Source of the DNA: Parvicella sp964387945
Lineage (GTDB): Bacteria; Bacteroidota; Bacteroidia; Flavobacteriales_D; Parvicellaceae
Direction: 5' to 3'
DNA: 64,000 bases
Assembly (NCBI GenBank): GCA_964387945.1
Contig: CAYLYX010000002.1
Coordinates: forward strand, 248,001-312,000
In this document: one piece after another, positions 17,956 to 29,500 of the stretch
Numbering within the stretch: the stretch's first letter is position 1
How the letters are laid out: each line of letters starts with the position of its first letter
Translations under genes and position numbers: made by a program
Notes under the pieces: model-generated
What the model was told of the DNA's origin: nothing
The model's database searches: none
What the model saw: only the letters and a program-made list of their open reading frames with translations

Positions 17956-18683
17956 TTAGGAAGATTTATATAGGATTGTCATGTTTGACTTTTTTTGTTT
18001 CCTGTGCAGAAGAGGCATCCGAAAATTACGTTGAGACACCAGATTATGGAGAGAACTCAACCTCAAAACAGATGCTAACCGAAGGGTTGTCTGAAAATAG
18101 TGAATTGGATTTGACCATTGCTCAGCTCGAGTTAAACCCTGTTCAGTATGTGCAATGGATCAATGATCAGGAAATTAACTCGCTGACCAAGAAAAAGGAA
18201 ATTAGTGAAATCAATTTTCAGCTGAAGCACTTACCAGTAGAGTATATGGTGAGCAATGAACTTCGAAAAAAAGAGGTTTCAAAAGCAGAGTTGGACAGTC
18301 TTCTTCCAGAATACCAAGGTATGGAATACTATGAGCTGAGAATCAGTGTAGATGACTTCAATGACGAAACCGCCAAATATGGTGTCGCAGATATGGCAGA
18401 GTACCAGCAACGCATTGTTTACATGTCATTTGCCATGCAGAATGATCTTTCGGTTACCGTAAACGGTGATAAGGAAGTGGCGTGTCAACTGTTCCACTTC
18501 GAAAGAACTTATGGAGTCGCCCCGTATGCTACGTTTTTATTTGGCTTTTCTAAAGAGCAAATGGGAGATCAGGTAGAAGAAAGGACAGTAGTCTTCAACG
18601 ATAATTTATTCAATAAAGGATTAGTAAAATTTCATTGGCACACAGCTGAGATAGAAAACGTTCCCAAAATACAAGTCTTATGA
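17952..18683 (+). CDS. Lipoprotein of unknown function in the Rhs gene run
   Basis: A GTG start at 17952 overlaps the previous stop by four bases. The N-terminus is a lipoprotein signal (IGLSCLTFFVSC, acylated Cys at residue 18). The 225-residue mature part is mixed alpha/beta and acidic, with no motif that I recognise (segments such as YYELRISVDDF and YGVAPYATFLFGFSK). The following giant gene starts in its stop (ATGA), so the chaperone, lipoprotein and giant are translationally coupled. The coupling suggests a fixed ratio and a role in handling the giant protein. Confidence 0.7.
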   Translation: MIRKIYIGLSCLTFFVSCAEEASENYVETPDYGENSTSKQMLTEGLSENSELDLTIAQLELNPVQYVQWINDQEINSLTKKKEISEINFQLKHLPVEYMVSNELRKKEVSKAELDSLLPEYQGMEYYELRISVDDFNDETAKYGVADMAEYQQRIVYMSFAMQNDLSVTVNGDKEVACQLFHFERTYGVAPYATFLFGFSKEQMGDQVEERTVVFNDNLFNKGLVKFHWHTAEIENVPKIQVL

Positions 18684-21600
18684 CACGGAAACAGAAGAAA
18701 TTGATAAAAGACCTTAAGGAAAGGTCGCTAAGAGGGTTAGCAGGAACACTAGCTTTTTACATGTTCCTGACTTCGGTCTTCATATTCGGACCAGCCACCT
18801 TCAATCAGAGTTACGCATTGACCGGAGGACCAAGTCAGCCAGAGGTACAGAGTTTTGAACCGATTGGCACGAGCGATATGGTAGACCTATTTAGCGGAGA
18901 CTTTACGTATAACATTCCGCTGTTGGATGTAGAGGGATATCCGATTAACCTGGCTTACCACTCGGGTATTACTATGGATCAGGAAGCGTCATGGGTTGGT
19001 CTAGGATGGAACGTGAATGTGGGGACGATTAACAGGGGTTTGAGAGGTATTCCAGATGATTTTAATGGAGATGAAATCATAACCGAGACCAATATGAAAC
19101 CTAACAGAACGACAACTATCGGAGGTGGTGTGAGTGGAGAATTGTTCGGTTTTGAAGCCCTTGGTTTTAGTGCAGATCTTGGGGTGAGTTTTAACAGCTA
19201 TACAGGAATAGGTCTTTCTTTTGGTGGGGGACTGAATGTAAGCATGTTTGATAATAGTCTTACGGCTGGACTGGGATTCAATTCTAGTTCAGACAACGGT
19301 TTGTCCATTAGTCCTTCTGTAAGCCTCTCCGCAAAAACGGGGAATGAAGACAAAAATAATGAAAAGCTCGGATTGTCTATTGGGACCTCTTTCAATAGTC
19401 GAGGAGGACTTAAAAACCTATCTGTTAGTGCTAGTGTATCGCAGTCAACACAGTTTGATAAAGCAAAGAAGAATAAAGGAGATGCTCGTAAAGGAAGCTA
19501 TAAAACATCATCCTCTATCTCTGGAGGAACGGGATCTTCTTTTTCATTAGGACAACAAACCTACACTCCTGGTGGAGGAATAGATATGAATTCGTTTGCT
19601 ATTGCGGGTAGGTTTAAGCTTGGGTTAGAAGCCTATGGATTTGATGGTGGTGTTTCCATAGATGCAAGCTATGCCAGTCAATGGATAAAAGACGCAAGTA
19701 AACATAAGGAGTCTCCGAGCTACGGATACTTTCATACTCAAAAAGGCCAAAACAATCAGAATGCCATTTTAGACTTTAATCGTGAAAAGGATGGAACGGT
19801 TTCCAACTCCACTCCAGCATTACCTTTGACCAATTATACTTATGATGTTTTTAGCGTTTCCGGTCAAGGCGTGGGTGGGAGTTACCGACCATTCAGAAGC
19901 GAAATTGGTTTTGTAAAAGATCCAAAAGGAGGGTCACTTAGCTCAAGTACGGATCTGAGCGCAGAGCTGTCACCCGGGAACCTTGTTCACGCTGGAGCTA
20001 ATGTAGGAGTTGTGATTAATACAAGTTCAAGTAAGGCTTGGAAAGTTAATAATGATGCTTACAAAGAACTCCAATACTCACAAAACAATCCCTATCCAGA
20101 CTTTGAGCCTTACTATCTAAGAGAGGCGAATGAAATGAGCGTCAATAGCGATCCTTCTTTCTTCGAAAATATGGGAGGTGATGAAGCCGCAAGGTTTAAG
20201 CTAAAAAAGAGCGTGTTGTTTAATACTGGATTAGACAACACATTGCAGTTAGCCAACGGTACAGAGAAAGTCTTGAATGACAATACAAGAGATGTTCGTG
20301 ATAAAAGAAACAGCATCATTAATATTCTTACAGTAGGTCAAGTAAAAAATGGCATGGGTCTTAATGGCGCAAACCCTTACCCAACTGATGCTTATGCAAA
20401 TAGTGCCAATGATCATCATATTGGAGAAATCACCTCACTAGGAACCGATGGAATGCGATATGTTTATGGTTTGCCAGCGTACAATACCAAGCAACAGGAA
20501 GTAACCTTTGCAGTGGGACAAAAAAGAGGTGGTGATTCATATCCTTACACTCCTGATTGTAACACCGGGTTAATTGAGTACAACCCTGGAGATAATTCAT
20601 TAAATAATGATTGGGGAGTAGACAATTATTTTCAAAAGAAAGAAACTCCTGCCTATGCTCATTCTTTTTTACTCACGGCTGTTGTTAGTCCGGATTATGT
20701 TGATTTGGATAACAACGGACCAAGTCCGAAAGATTTAGGCTCATATACCAAGTTTTATTACGACCAAGTAGAAAACTACAACTGGAGAACCCCAACCGAG
20801 GAGAATATGGCTTCTTACACAGCTGGTCTCAACACGAACCCTGAAGATGACAAGGCGAACTATATTTACGGAGAAAAGGAACTATGGTATTTAGAGAAAA
20901 TTGAAACGAAAAACTTCATCGCGATATTTGATACCGAAAATAGAGAAGATGGAAAAGGTGTAGTGGGTCCCAATGGAAATACGTTGGGAGGCGCCTCGAT
21001 GAAACTGCTGAAAAGTATCAAGCTTTACGCAAAACCAGATTACGAACAGTCTATTGCTAACGTAGGGAATGCGAGTGAGGCTAACATTTTAAAAGAAGTT
21101 CACTTCGAGTACGATTACAGTTTGTGTCAAGGTATCGACAACAATGCTAGTGGAGGTGGTAAGCTGACATTGAAAAAAGTTTACTTTACTTACAGAGACT
21201 CGAAAAAAGGAAAACTAAGTCCATATTCTTTTGAGTACAATGAATCTGACCCGATTACAGGTTTACCTTTTGATTACAACATGAAAGGTTATGATCGCTG
21301 GGGAAATTATAAAATCAACGAAGCTACAAGCTGTTTAGCAAGCTCACCGCTTGGATCTGCTGATTATCCATATGTCAATCAATCAGATAAGGCGCAGCAA
21401 GATAGTTACGCCTCTGCGTGGTGTCTGAAAAGTGTCGATTTACCTTCAGGCGGACATATTGGGGTAGACCTTGAGTCGGATGACTATGCATTTGTGCAAA
21501 ACCGAGATGCTATGCAAATGTTCAAAATCATTGGCGTTGGAGGTAATTCTGGTGCTTTTGAAGAAGGGTCGGGACCTAATAATACACATGCAATTACTGA

Positions 21601-24460
21601 TGACAATAATAAGAACAGACGCATCTACTTTGAGTTAGATCCTAGCAATACTACTGACATTGCTCCTTATGTGGAGAATGTAGACTATCTCTATTTCCGT
21701 TGCTTGATGGAATTCACTGACACGCCCAACGGTTTTGATTATGTGCCGGGATATGCGGAGATCGCCAATGCAGGTATTACAAACGTCTCGGGATATGGAG
21801 ACGTAGGCTATATTGACCTCGTAGCAGTGAGTAAAAAGGACCCTGGAGTAGACGAAGATTACAGTCCAATAGGGGTTGCTGCCGCGCAGTATGGAAGGCT
21901 TCATCTTCCTAATCAGGTATGGAATTCACCAAGTTTTGATGACAATGATGCCTTCGGAGCTGATCTATTAGAAGAAGTGGTACAGGTATTTTATGAGAAC
22001 TTCAAGGATGGCTTTAAAAATCCAAATCAAGCCATTTGGGATAAAGGAAGAGCGAAAGACCTCGTTGTTGGGAAGTCTTGGATAAGGCTGAACAATGTAA
22101 ATGACTTCAAGTTAGGCGGAGGTTGTCGAGTTGCTTCGATTAAGATGAACGATAACTGGGACGGAATGACGGGCATTGCCAATTCTGATTTCGATTATGG
22201 GCAGGAATACACCTATACTCAAACCTATCTAAAAAACGGTGTTGAGTATACAAGAAGTTCTGGTGTTGCAGCCTATGAACCACAAATCGGAGGAGATGAA
22301 AACCCATTCAGACAGCCTTATTTTTATAGTAAGGAGAACTTAATGGCTCCAGACGACCAGTTTTATCAAGAGGAGCCTTTTGGTGAATCTTTCTTCCCGT
22401 CTGCATCTGTTGGATACAGCAAGGTTGTTGTCAAGAACCTTCAAAGAGGAGTTGAAACAAATGGAATTGATGGGATTCAGGATGACGAACGAAACGTAAT
22501 CAGGCATGCCACAGGTGAGGTTGTTCATGAATTCTACACCCTTAAAGAATATCCAACAATAACCAAGATGACTGGAATGGATCATAAAAGAGATAATGTT
22601 AGTCCTTTTTCGATTCTTAGTATTTTCAATTTTGACACGAAGGATTATTTTACGGCATCTCAAGGTTTCGTTGTAGAACTCAACGATATGCATGGGAAAC
22701 CAAAGTCTCAACGTGTTTATCAAGAAGATAAGGAAGACCCCATTACCGAGGTGCAGTACTTCTATCAAGACAAACAGTATTCGGTAGCCAAGAATGGGGT
22801 TAAATCTCCAAGCCCGTTGGTGGATAGTGAGTCCAAAAAGTTGTTGAACGAGGTGAAGGTAGTGTTTGAGAATGGCGCAGTTTCAGACGAGGATATAGGA
22901 GTGGTATTTGATGCAGTTGCCGATTTTAGACAGTCGAAAAACACAACGATTTCTCCGTCTGCAAATCTCAATTTGGATGCCTTTATCATAACTCCTTTCC
23001 CAGTTCCGATTCCAATTCCTACTGTTTGGCCGTCTTACCAGCAGCAAAGAACTCGATTTAGAAGTGCAGGCTTCACCAAGGTCATTCAGCGTTTTGGGGT
23101 GTTGGAGAAGACCGTAGCAAAAGATTTAGGGTCTGTTGTTGAGACTAAAAACTTGGCGTATGATGCAGAAACAGGTGAGGTGTTGCTTACCGAAACCACG
23201 ACTGACTTCAATGACAAGATTTACACGATGAACTACCCAGCGTATTGGTATTATGACAACATGGGACCTGCTTACAAGAACATTGGTTATAGTACCTTAT
23301 TGGCAGTAGGTTCTGGAGTAGCCACTACCAATACTAGTTACTTCGCAGAAGGAGATGAGGTCATTCTGAAAGACAACTTTGGAAACATGGAGAAAGCTTG
23401 GGTGACAAATGTCTCTAATAGTACCATCACTGTAGAATTGTTTAATGGTCTACCACCTGCAAATGGTGTTTATACCGTTGAGATTACTAGATCAGGAAGA
23501 AGAAATCAGCAAATGCAGCACATGGCGAGTATTACAACACTGAGTAATCCGCTAAGCACTTTTAGCACTAACCTTTATGAAAATGTGGTGCAAGCATCTG
23601 CAATTGAGTTTAGTGATGAATGGAGAACCTACTGTGATTGTCTAGAAGATGAAAATGGTAATCCTATCACCACCAATCCGTATGTGCTTGGAACGAGAGG
23701 AAATTATCGTCCGCTGATTTCTTATCTCCCCTTGAGTGATCGTACACAAAGTGATTACAACAATAACACAAACATACGGGAGGATGGAATGTTTGAACGC
23801 TATCGTCCATACTACTATTTGAATAATGGGAAGTGGAAAGTGGATCGTGAGGATTGGACATACACTGCCTCCGTAACAGAGTTTAATCCATTTGGACAAG
23901 AGGTTGAAAACCAAGATGCTCTGGGCAGGTATAGTGCTGCCACATTTGGGTTCAATCAAACACTTGCAAAATCGGTTGCAGCCAACACAAGGTTTAGAGA
24001 AATTGGGTTTACCAGTTTTGAAGATGATGATTTTAGCGAGTGTGCAGACAACCATTTTAAGTTTGACCAAGATGGACTTGTAAGAGACGGTGAAAATTCA
24101 CATACAGGAGTATACAGCGTAAAAGTCAGCCCAGGAAATGATGCCACCTTTACAAGAGAGATTGCTTGGTGTGACCCAACAGGTTGTGATTTGTCTTACA
24201 CTTATACCACCACACGAAATAGAACGGCATTTACCCCAACTGGAGGAACACCTGAATATGTGTTGGATTGGACACTCGTTTCGGGTCAAATGCCACAATT
24301 CCAGGTTGACCCTGTTACTGGTGCTATTTCGGTCAATAAGAACAGAACATTTACAATGGTCATAACATGGGTTGATGCCGAAGGTTGTACTGTAAGTGTT
24401 AAGGTTATCTCTGAACCAAAAACAGATACAGGAAGTTTTGAAATTATAACATTGAATTAA
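18680..24460 (+). CDS. 1926-aa SpvB/Rhs-like secreted giant protein
   Basis: A hydrophobic segment at about residues 20-45 (ending NQSYA) serves as signal or anchor. Right after it come motifs seen at the start of Bacteroidota SpvB/Rhs-like proteins: SGDFTYNIPLLDVEGYPI, LAYHSGITM and WVGLGWNVNVG. Residues about 150-330 are Gly/Ser-rich. Long beta-rich segments with repeated FEY and YFYQD patterns follow, as in TcB/Rhs shells. Near the end an ENSHTGVYSVKV motif normally precedes a carbohydrate-binding-like module. In many relatives this protein continues into a YDP/YEYDEEG tail; here that tail sits in the separate gene at 24776. It may form part of the Rhs cocoon or its surface platform. Confidence 0.75.
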   Translation: MTRKQKKLIKDLKERSLRGLAGTLAFYMFLTSVFIFGPATFNQSYALTGGPSQPEVQSFEPIGTSDMVDLFSGDFTYNIPLLDVEGYPINLAYHSGITMDQEASWVGLGWNVNVGTINRGLRGIPDDFNGDEIITETNMKPNRTTTIGGGVSGELFGFEALGFSADLGVSFNSYTGIGLSFGGGLNVSMFDNSLTAGLGFNSSSDNGLSISPSVSLSAKTGNEDKNNEKLGLSIGTSFNSRGGLKNLSVSASVSQSTQFDKAKKNKGDARKGSYKTSSSISGGTGSSFSLGQQTYTPGGGIDMNSFAIAGRFKLGLEAYGFDGGVSIDASYASQWIKDASKHKESPSYGYFHTQKGQNNQNAILDFNREKDGTVSNSTPALPLTNYTYDVFSVSGQGVGGSYRPFRSEIGFVKDPKGGSLSSSTDLSAELSPGNLVHAGANVGVVINTSSSKAWKVNNDAYKELQYSQNNPYPDFEPYYLREANEMSVNSDPSFFENMGGDEAARFKLKKSVLFNTGLDNTLQLANGTEKVLNDNTRDVRDKRNSIINILTVGQVKNGMGLNGANPYPTDAYANSANDHHIGEITSLGTDGMRYVYGLPAYNTKQQEVTFAVGQKRGGDSYPYTPDCNTGLIEYNPGDNSLNNDWGVDNYFQKKETPAYAHSFLLTAVVSPDYVDLDNNGPSPKDLGSYTKFYYDQVENYNWRTPTEENMASYTAGLNTNPEDDKANYIYGEKELWYLEKIETKNFIAIFDTENREDGKGVVGPNGNTLGGASMKLLKSIKLYAKPDYEQSIANVGNASEANILKEVHFEYDYSLCQGIDNNASGGGKLTLKKVYFTYRDSKKGKLSPYSFEYNESDPITGLPFDYNMKGYDRWGNYKINEATSCLASSPLGSADYPYVNQSDKAQQDSYASAWCLKSVDLPSGGHIGVDLESDDYAFVQNRDAMQMFKIIGVGGNSGAFEEGSGPNNTHAITDDNNKNRRIYFELDPSNTTDIAPYVENVDYLYFRCLMEFTDTPNGFDYVPGYAEIANAGITNVSGYGDVGYIDLVAVSKKDPGVDEDYSPIGVAAAQYGRLHLPNQVWNSPSFDDNDAFGADLLEEVVQVFYENFKDGFKNPNQAIWDKGRAKDLVVGKSWIRLNNVNDFKLGGGCRVASIKMNDNWDGMTGIANSDFDYGQEYTYTQTYLKNGVEYTRSSGVAAYEPQIGGDENPFRQPYFYSKENLMAPDDQFYQEEPFGESFFPSASVGYSKVVVKNLQRGVETNGIDGIQDDERNVIRHATGEVVHEFYTLKEYPTITKMTGMDHKRDNVSPFSILSIFNFDTKDYFTASQGFVVELNDMHGKPKSQRVYQEDKEDPITEVQYFYQDKQYSVAKNGVKSPSPLVDSESKKLLNEVKVVFENGAVSDEDIGVVFDAVADFRQSKNTTISPSANLNLDAFIITPFPVPIPIPTVWPSYQQQRTRFRSAGFTKVIQRFGVLEKTVAKDLGSVVETKNLAYDAETGEVLLTETTTDFNDKIYTMNYPAYWYYDNMGPAYKNIGYSTLLAVGSGVATTNTSYFAEGDEVILKDNFGNMEKAWVTNVSNSTITVELFNGLPPANGVYTVEITRSGRRNQQMQHMASITTLSNPLSTFSTNLYENVVQASAIEFSDEWRTYCDCLEDENGNPITTNPYVLGTRGNYRPLISYLPLSDRTQSDYNNNTNIREDGMFERYRPYYYLNNGKWKVDREDWTYTASVTEFNPFGQEVENQDALGRYSAATFGFNQTLAKSVAANTRFREIGFTSFEDDDFSECADNHFKFDQDGLVRDGENSHTGVYSVKVSPGNDATFTREIAWCDPTGCDLSYTYTTTRNRTAFTPTGGTPEYVLDWTLVSGQMPQFQVDPVTGAISVNKNRTFTMVITWVDAEGCTVSVKVISEPKTDTGSFEIITLN

Positions 24461-24462
24461 CT

Positions 24463-24774
24463 ATGAAAGCATTGAGATTTGGAACCATAATATTAGGACT
24501 GGCAATACTGCTGTTGACCTCCTTTTCTGTCCATAGGGGTGGCACCTCAGTTGCTAGCTGCAGCATTGAAATCAACGAACTTAATGACTCAACCTTCATT
24601 GTAGAGCATAATACTGCGGTCATGATTGAAACAAAGATCGTTTCTGGGAGTCCGTCTGTAGAAGTAAGCAACGATACAATTACGGTGTCAGGAGCGAGTT
24701 ATGTTGTAGGAGTTTATATATACGGGACTTCCAGTGAGTGTGCAAAGACCAAATTAATTACAAAACTTAATTGA
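24463..24774 (+). CDS. Small exported protein (103 aa)
   Basis: Starts two bases after the preceding stop. Residues 7-22 are a hydrophobic export signal (IILGLAILLLTSFSV), and the rest is a short beta-rich domain with two separated cysteines (ASCSIEI and SECAKTK) that could form a disulfide in the periplasm. It belongs to no family that I know. Position and spacing make it part of the Rhs operon. Confidence 0.6.
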   Translation: MKALRFGTIILGLAILLLTSFSVHRGGTSVASCSIEINELNDSTFIVEHNTAVMIETKIVSGSPSVEVSNDTITVSGASYVVGVYIYGTSSECAKTKLITKLN

Positions 24775-24775
24775 T

Positions 24776-25786
24776 ATGAGAGTTCAGAAATTAATAATAG
24801 TCATTACCTCCTTTTTCTTCAGTACGCTAATCTATGCACAGGGGATAGAGCTGTGTGAGCCGCTGGGAGCTACTTCTTGCGAAAATCCGTATATTATTTG
24901 TGCTGACACAAGAGTGGATTTTTGTGAATGCCCATTGTTTGAATTTACACCTGAATTTGGAATATTCGGAACAAACCTTTCGTTTGAATTTTATAGCGAT
25001 GGTGCCGCGAATAACATTTCAATACTGACCGGGGGAGATGATTGGTTTTCCACAGATATCCTTCTCTATGGTCCTCTATTAGAAAATTCATCATGTTCCG
25101 AATTAGCTTTTGCTACTTCAGATCCTGATCAAATTGTTATTGAACAGGTTGTTGATGGGAATTTGAATAATATACAGATGTCAACTGTGCCAGGTATTTA
25201 CAGAGTTGTTTTTGTTGGTGTGGGAACGCACGGAGGAGACGTTTGTCCCTATTTAGAGATAGATTTTGAGGAAGATTTAGTTTGTTATGATGAGCCATGT
25301 GAAACCTGTATCGGATCATTTGCTCCGATACCTGGAGGCAAATACCTGATTGGAGCTTGGGCGAAAGAGTCTAATGCTTCACCCAATAAGACAACTTATG
25401 ATAACCCAGAAGTTTCAGTGATCTTTTCTAACGGATCGACTACAACCACCTTTGGACCTTTTAGTCCGCAAGGAGAAATTATCGATGGATGGCAAAGAAT
25501 TGAAGAAGAAATAACTGTTCCTACGGATGCCATTAGTATTCAGGTGGTATTATCCAGTGTTAGCGGAGATGTCTACTTTGATGATATAAGAATGTTTCCC
25601 TTTGATGCGAGTATGAAGTCATACGTGTACGATCCAATTAATATGAGACTTTCTGCTGAACTGGATGAAAGACATTACGCCACTTTTTATGAGTATGATG
25701 AAGAAGGAAAATTGGTTAGAATTAAGAAAGAAACAGAAAAAGGTGTGATGACCATTCAGGAAACGAAATCTAACAGCAGTAAATAA
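24776..25786 (+). CDS. Secreted protein with Rhs-type YDP/YEYDEEG tail
   Basis: The signal peptide ends at about residue 22 (STLIYAQ). A cysteine-rich domain follows (residues about 25-175: CEPLG..SCENPYIICADTR, CETCIG), then a jelly-roll-like carbohydrate-binding-type domain (YLIGAWAKE, WQRIEEEITVP, VYFDDIRMFP). The C-terminus carries KSYVYDPINMRLSAELDE and a YATFYEYDEEGKLVRIK motif. In relatives this tail closes the SpvB/Rhs-like giant, so here it looks like the separated C-terminal module of the protein encoded at 18680. Its stop overlaps the next ATG by one base. Confidence 0.65.
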   Translation: MRVQKLIIVITSFFFSTLIYAQGIELCEPLGATSCENPYIICADTRVDFCECPLFEFTPEFGIFGTNLSFEFYSDGAANNISILTGGDDWFSTDILLYGPLLENSSCSELAFATSDPDQIVIEQVVDGNLNNIQMSTVPGIYRVVFVGVGTHGGDVCPYLEIDFEEDLVCYDEPCETCIGSFAPIPGGKYLIGAWAKESNASPNKTTYDNPEVSVIFSNGSTTTTFGPFSPQGEIIDGWQRIEEEITVPTDAISIQVVLSSVSGDVYFDDIRMFPFDASMKSYVYDPINMRLSAELDERHYATFYEYDEEGKLVRIKKETEKGVMTIQETKSNSSK

Positions 25787-26505
25787 TGAAAGCTGTCTTA
25801 GTCATATTGTCCCTGTTCTTTTCTGTTCTGAGTTTTGCTCAGAATTGGGAGAACCTCACATGGTCAGATTATCAATCTCTTATGGATGAAGTGTCTCGCT
25901 CATATGATGATGAAGAGTACACATTGGAGATGGTGTATAAAACCTACAAAGGAAGGCAGCTTCAAACACCTTTTGAAGTGAGTCCAAGCTATACACAACG
26001 ATCTAAATCCTATGATTATTCCTATTTGAAAGGAATTGTGACCATTCAAAATGAAAAAATGAAGATTACAATTGACTCAAATAATCAAATGATTGCTATC
26101 AACAATGGAGCGCCTCGAGTGAGTCAGGAAGAAATGATGGGACAGTATGCGCAAAGCAAGGATTTCATCGAAACGATGAAAGTCAAGGAAGAAAATGGAG
26201 GTAAAACCATAGAGATAACTTACAAAAAGGGGGCTCCAGTCGAAAAAGTTCAGATCGACATTTCAAGAAAAAGAAGAATAGCAGAGGTAATTGTTTTTTA
26301 CGCTTCACCAGTTGAGTATGAGGACGATGATGGGAACTTAAAAAGCGATTTTGTGATCTTGAAAATAGAATATAAGTCATTCTCTAACAAGCACTTGTAT
26401 AAAGAAATTTCACTAAACGAAATCATAGTTGACAAAAAAGGTAGCCTAAGTTTAAGCGAAGGGTTTAAGGACTTTGAATTAGTTGACTTACGAATACAGA
26501 ATTAA
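25786..26505 (+). CDS. Secreted protein of unknown function in the Rhs operon
   Basis: A signal peptide of 19 residues (ends SVLSFAQ) precedes a 220-residue domain of alternating basic strands (YTLEMVYKTYKG, GIVTIQNEKMKITIDSN, KTIEITYKKG). This could be a lipocalin-like or LolA-like barrel, although no diagnostic motif is visible. A TAATG overlap with the gene before and a 12-base gap to the Rhs gene place it in the same transcript. A role in carrying or folding the following giant is plausible but unproven. Confidence 0.6.
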   Translation: MKAVLVILSLFFSVLSFAQNWENLTWSDYQSLMDEVSRSYDDEEYTLEMVYKTYKGRQLQTPFEVSPSYTQRSKSYDYSYLKGIVTIQNEKMKITIDSNNQMIAINNGAPRVSQEEMMGQYAQSKDFIETMKVKEENGGKTIEITYKKGAPVEKVQIDISRKRRIAEVIVFYASPVEYEDDDGNLKSDFVILKIEYKSFSNKHLYKEISLNEIIVDKKGSLSLSEGFKDFELVDLRIQN

Positions 26506-26517
26506 TATCTAACTGAT

Positions 26518-29500
26518 ATGAAAGAAATAATAAGCAAAGTATCGATTCTTGTTTTGACCGTATTTATAGCGGTTTCAACGTCTTATGCGGTAGATTTACC
26601 TCCTTTTCACCAAAGGATCAGCTACCAAAAGTATGGAGGAGTGATTGTAGAAATTGGTCAACCAGAGGCAGAGCAGAATGTTTTTGTTACTGCTGGCGTG
26701 GGTGCCTATCAGGATCAAGACATTAGAGATTTTATTACACTGGGGATAGATCATGATCTGACCGAGTACATGGGAGATGCTTATGATATTGAAGTAGATG
26801 TGTTGATTTCTCCGGTGCTTAATGGAACAGCTCAGGCAAGCTATGCAAAAACACTGGCTATTGGATACCACCCTTTTGATGAAGAAAGCTATCAAGACAG
26901 AGATATCTACCGTTTTACAAACATGGATGAGTTTACCTTTGAGATTACGGGTATTAGGATAATTACTGGTAGCATCACAACTAGTGTTACCGAGCTCCCA
27001 AAAAACGTTTTTCTTGATGGAGATATCATCGTAAATCGAGTGGCAGATTTTACAACAGAATCTACAACTCCAGTAAGTCTTTTGACTCCAGAGCTTTGGG
27101 ATTTAGATTGCGATGCTACACCCGATGCTATTCACATTAGTTGGGGAACGATGCCTACAGCAATAGAGTATCAGCTAGAGTGGACGTTCGTAAACAACTA
27201 CGATGGAACCGTTTCTGGAACGACTTACGGCCTGCTAAGTGCAATCGATTTAACGTATGATTTTAGACATAATAGTACTAGAATTACAACCAAAGCTACT
27301 TCTTACGAAATCCCAATGGTTTTCGAAAGCGGTTATCTGTTGTGGAGAATTCGTGCAGTTGGGGTGAATTTAGCAGATCAACCTATTTATGGGGTTTGGT
27401 CGCATGCACCCAACTCAGGAAGAGTGCAATTTAACAGCATATATCCTACAGAGCCCGGTTTTTTGGGAGCGAATCCTAACGGATACCTGCTGAACCTGAC
27501 CCCCCATGAGGTGAATAAGAACTGGCAGTTGACTACAACATTTGCAGAAGAAGGAAAAAAGAAAGAAGTAATCAGTTACTACGATGGCTCGTTGAGAAAT
27601 CGCCAGAGTGTGACGGTTGTTAATACAGATGATAATGTGATTGTGGGAGAAACGATTTATGATCATCAAGGAAGACCAGCGATTAACGTTTTACCGGTTC
27701 CAGTTGTAAGGCCTAATTGCAGTACTGGAAGTGGTGAACCCTCTCAGGCAAGTATAAAGTACTATCCTCAATTCAATCAGGTTTCTGGTATGGTGGAATA
27801 CTCTCGTACAGATTTTGATCTTGAGTCTGGCACATGTGAAACAGGTTTGTCCGCCATGAATACCTCAAGCGGAGCAAGTCAATACTATTCCGATCAGAAT
27901 CCAGACAAAAATGGTCACCAAGCTTATGTTCCAGATGCAGAAGGCTATCCATTTACTCAAGTGGAATATACGCCTGATAATACTGGAAGAATTAGACGAC
28001 AGTCTGGTGTAGGACCAGAATTTCAGTTAGGGTCTGGTCATGAATCCAAGTACTATTACGGAAAACCGTATCAAATCAACTTGGATCGACTTTTTGCAAC
28101 AGAAGTTGGCTATGCCGCACATTATAAGAAAAACCTTGTAGTTGATCCGAACGGACAGGTAAGCGTTTCATATCTAGATCAAGAGGGCAGGGTTGTAGCG
28201 ACAGCATTGGCTGGCCAAGCACCAGATAACTTAGGTGAACTCGAATCCTTAGAAACGCTAATAGCAGATGGAGGAGTGAACTTAGAAGTGGATCTTTTTG
28301 AAAAAGATGCCAACGGAGTGAGCACGAACAACGTTCCCAATGTAACCGAAGACGCAATTGTCTTTTCGCAAGAATTTTTAGTAAGCACTGAGGGAGATTA
28401 TCACTTTGTGTACGACTTTACAAACGATGCGTATGCTGAAGACTGTACACCTGATTTATGTTTCAACTGTGTTTATGATCTCAAGATTGTGCTAACAGAT
28501 GAGTGTGCCAATGTGTTAGAAGAACATGAGTTAATGCAAGGTTCATTTGAGACTGATTCTGATGGAGTGACTTTCTTAAATTATAGCACCATCTGTGAAG
28601 ATGGAGGAACCTATCAGAGTGATGTAATCGATTTCATCATCGAGGATTTACCCGTTGGAAATTATACCATCACGAAGACACTCTCTGTTAACAACGATGC
28701 GATAGCCTTCGCTTTTCAAGAATATTTGGCGGAAGGACAAGCATCGGGGTGTATCAATGACTACGATGATTTTTACCAAGATGAAGTTGATGACATCGAT
28801 TTAAGCGGTTGTGATGTAAGCTGTGAATCCTGTTTACAAAACCTTGGAACACTCGATGACTTCCTAGCGCAAGACTTGGGGACTGTAGAAGATTATGAGT
28901 TACTTGAAGAAGAGTGTGACGCGCTTTGTAACGTTCCTACTTTTTGTGAAACCATGGTTGAAATAATGAGAGCTGATATGGCTCCTGGAGGTCAGTATGG
29001 AGAATTTCAGGTTAATGGGTCGAACAGTGCTTCTTCGTTTCCTCTTTCTGTGTATAATACGAATAACCTACTTCCATTTAACTCTTTTTCAACTTCTCCA
29101 ATTACCCCAAATTGGAAGAATCCTGAGGTTACAATTGACGGAGTTACATACGATTATTACCTAGATGAGTTTGGAGATAGCGCTAAAGTTTTTCTTTCTG
29201 TGATCGGTACTGGAACTTCTGCCGTAATCTCGCCAGCCGTGGATAATTACAACGGTACAGCAACAGATGATGTTATTTTTGATTCTGTAAATGGGGTGTA
29301 CTACACTTATCCTGATCGTCTGGCAAACGTGTATGATTTTATCAATGAATTTGAGTACTCTTGGTCACAATCGCTTGTTATCTACCACCCTGAGTATTGC
29401 TATTATGAAACATGTATCACCTATGAAGAGGAGGACAACAACGAAGTAAGTAGCTCCAGTTTTGACCAATTGCTGCAACGTACCAATACTTTTCAGGCTG

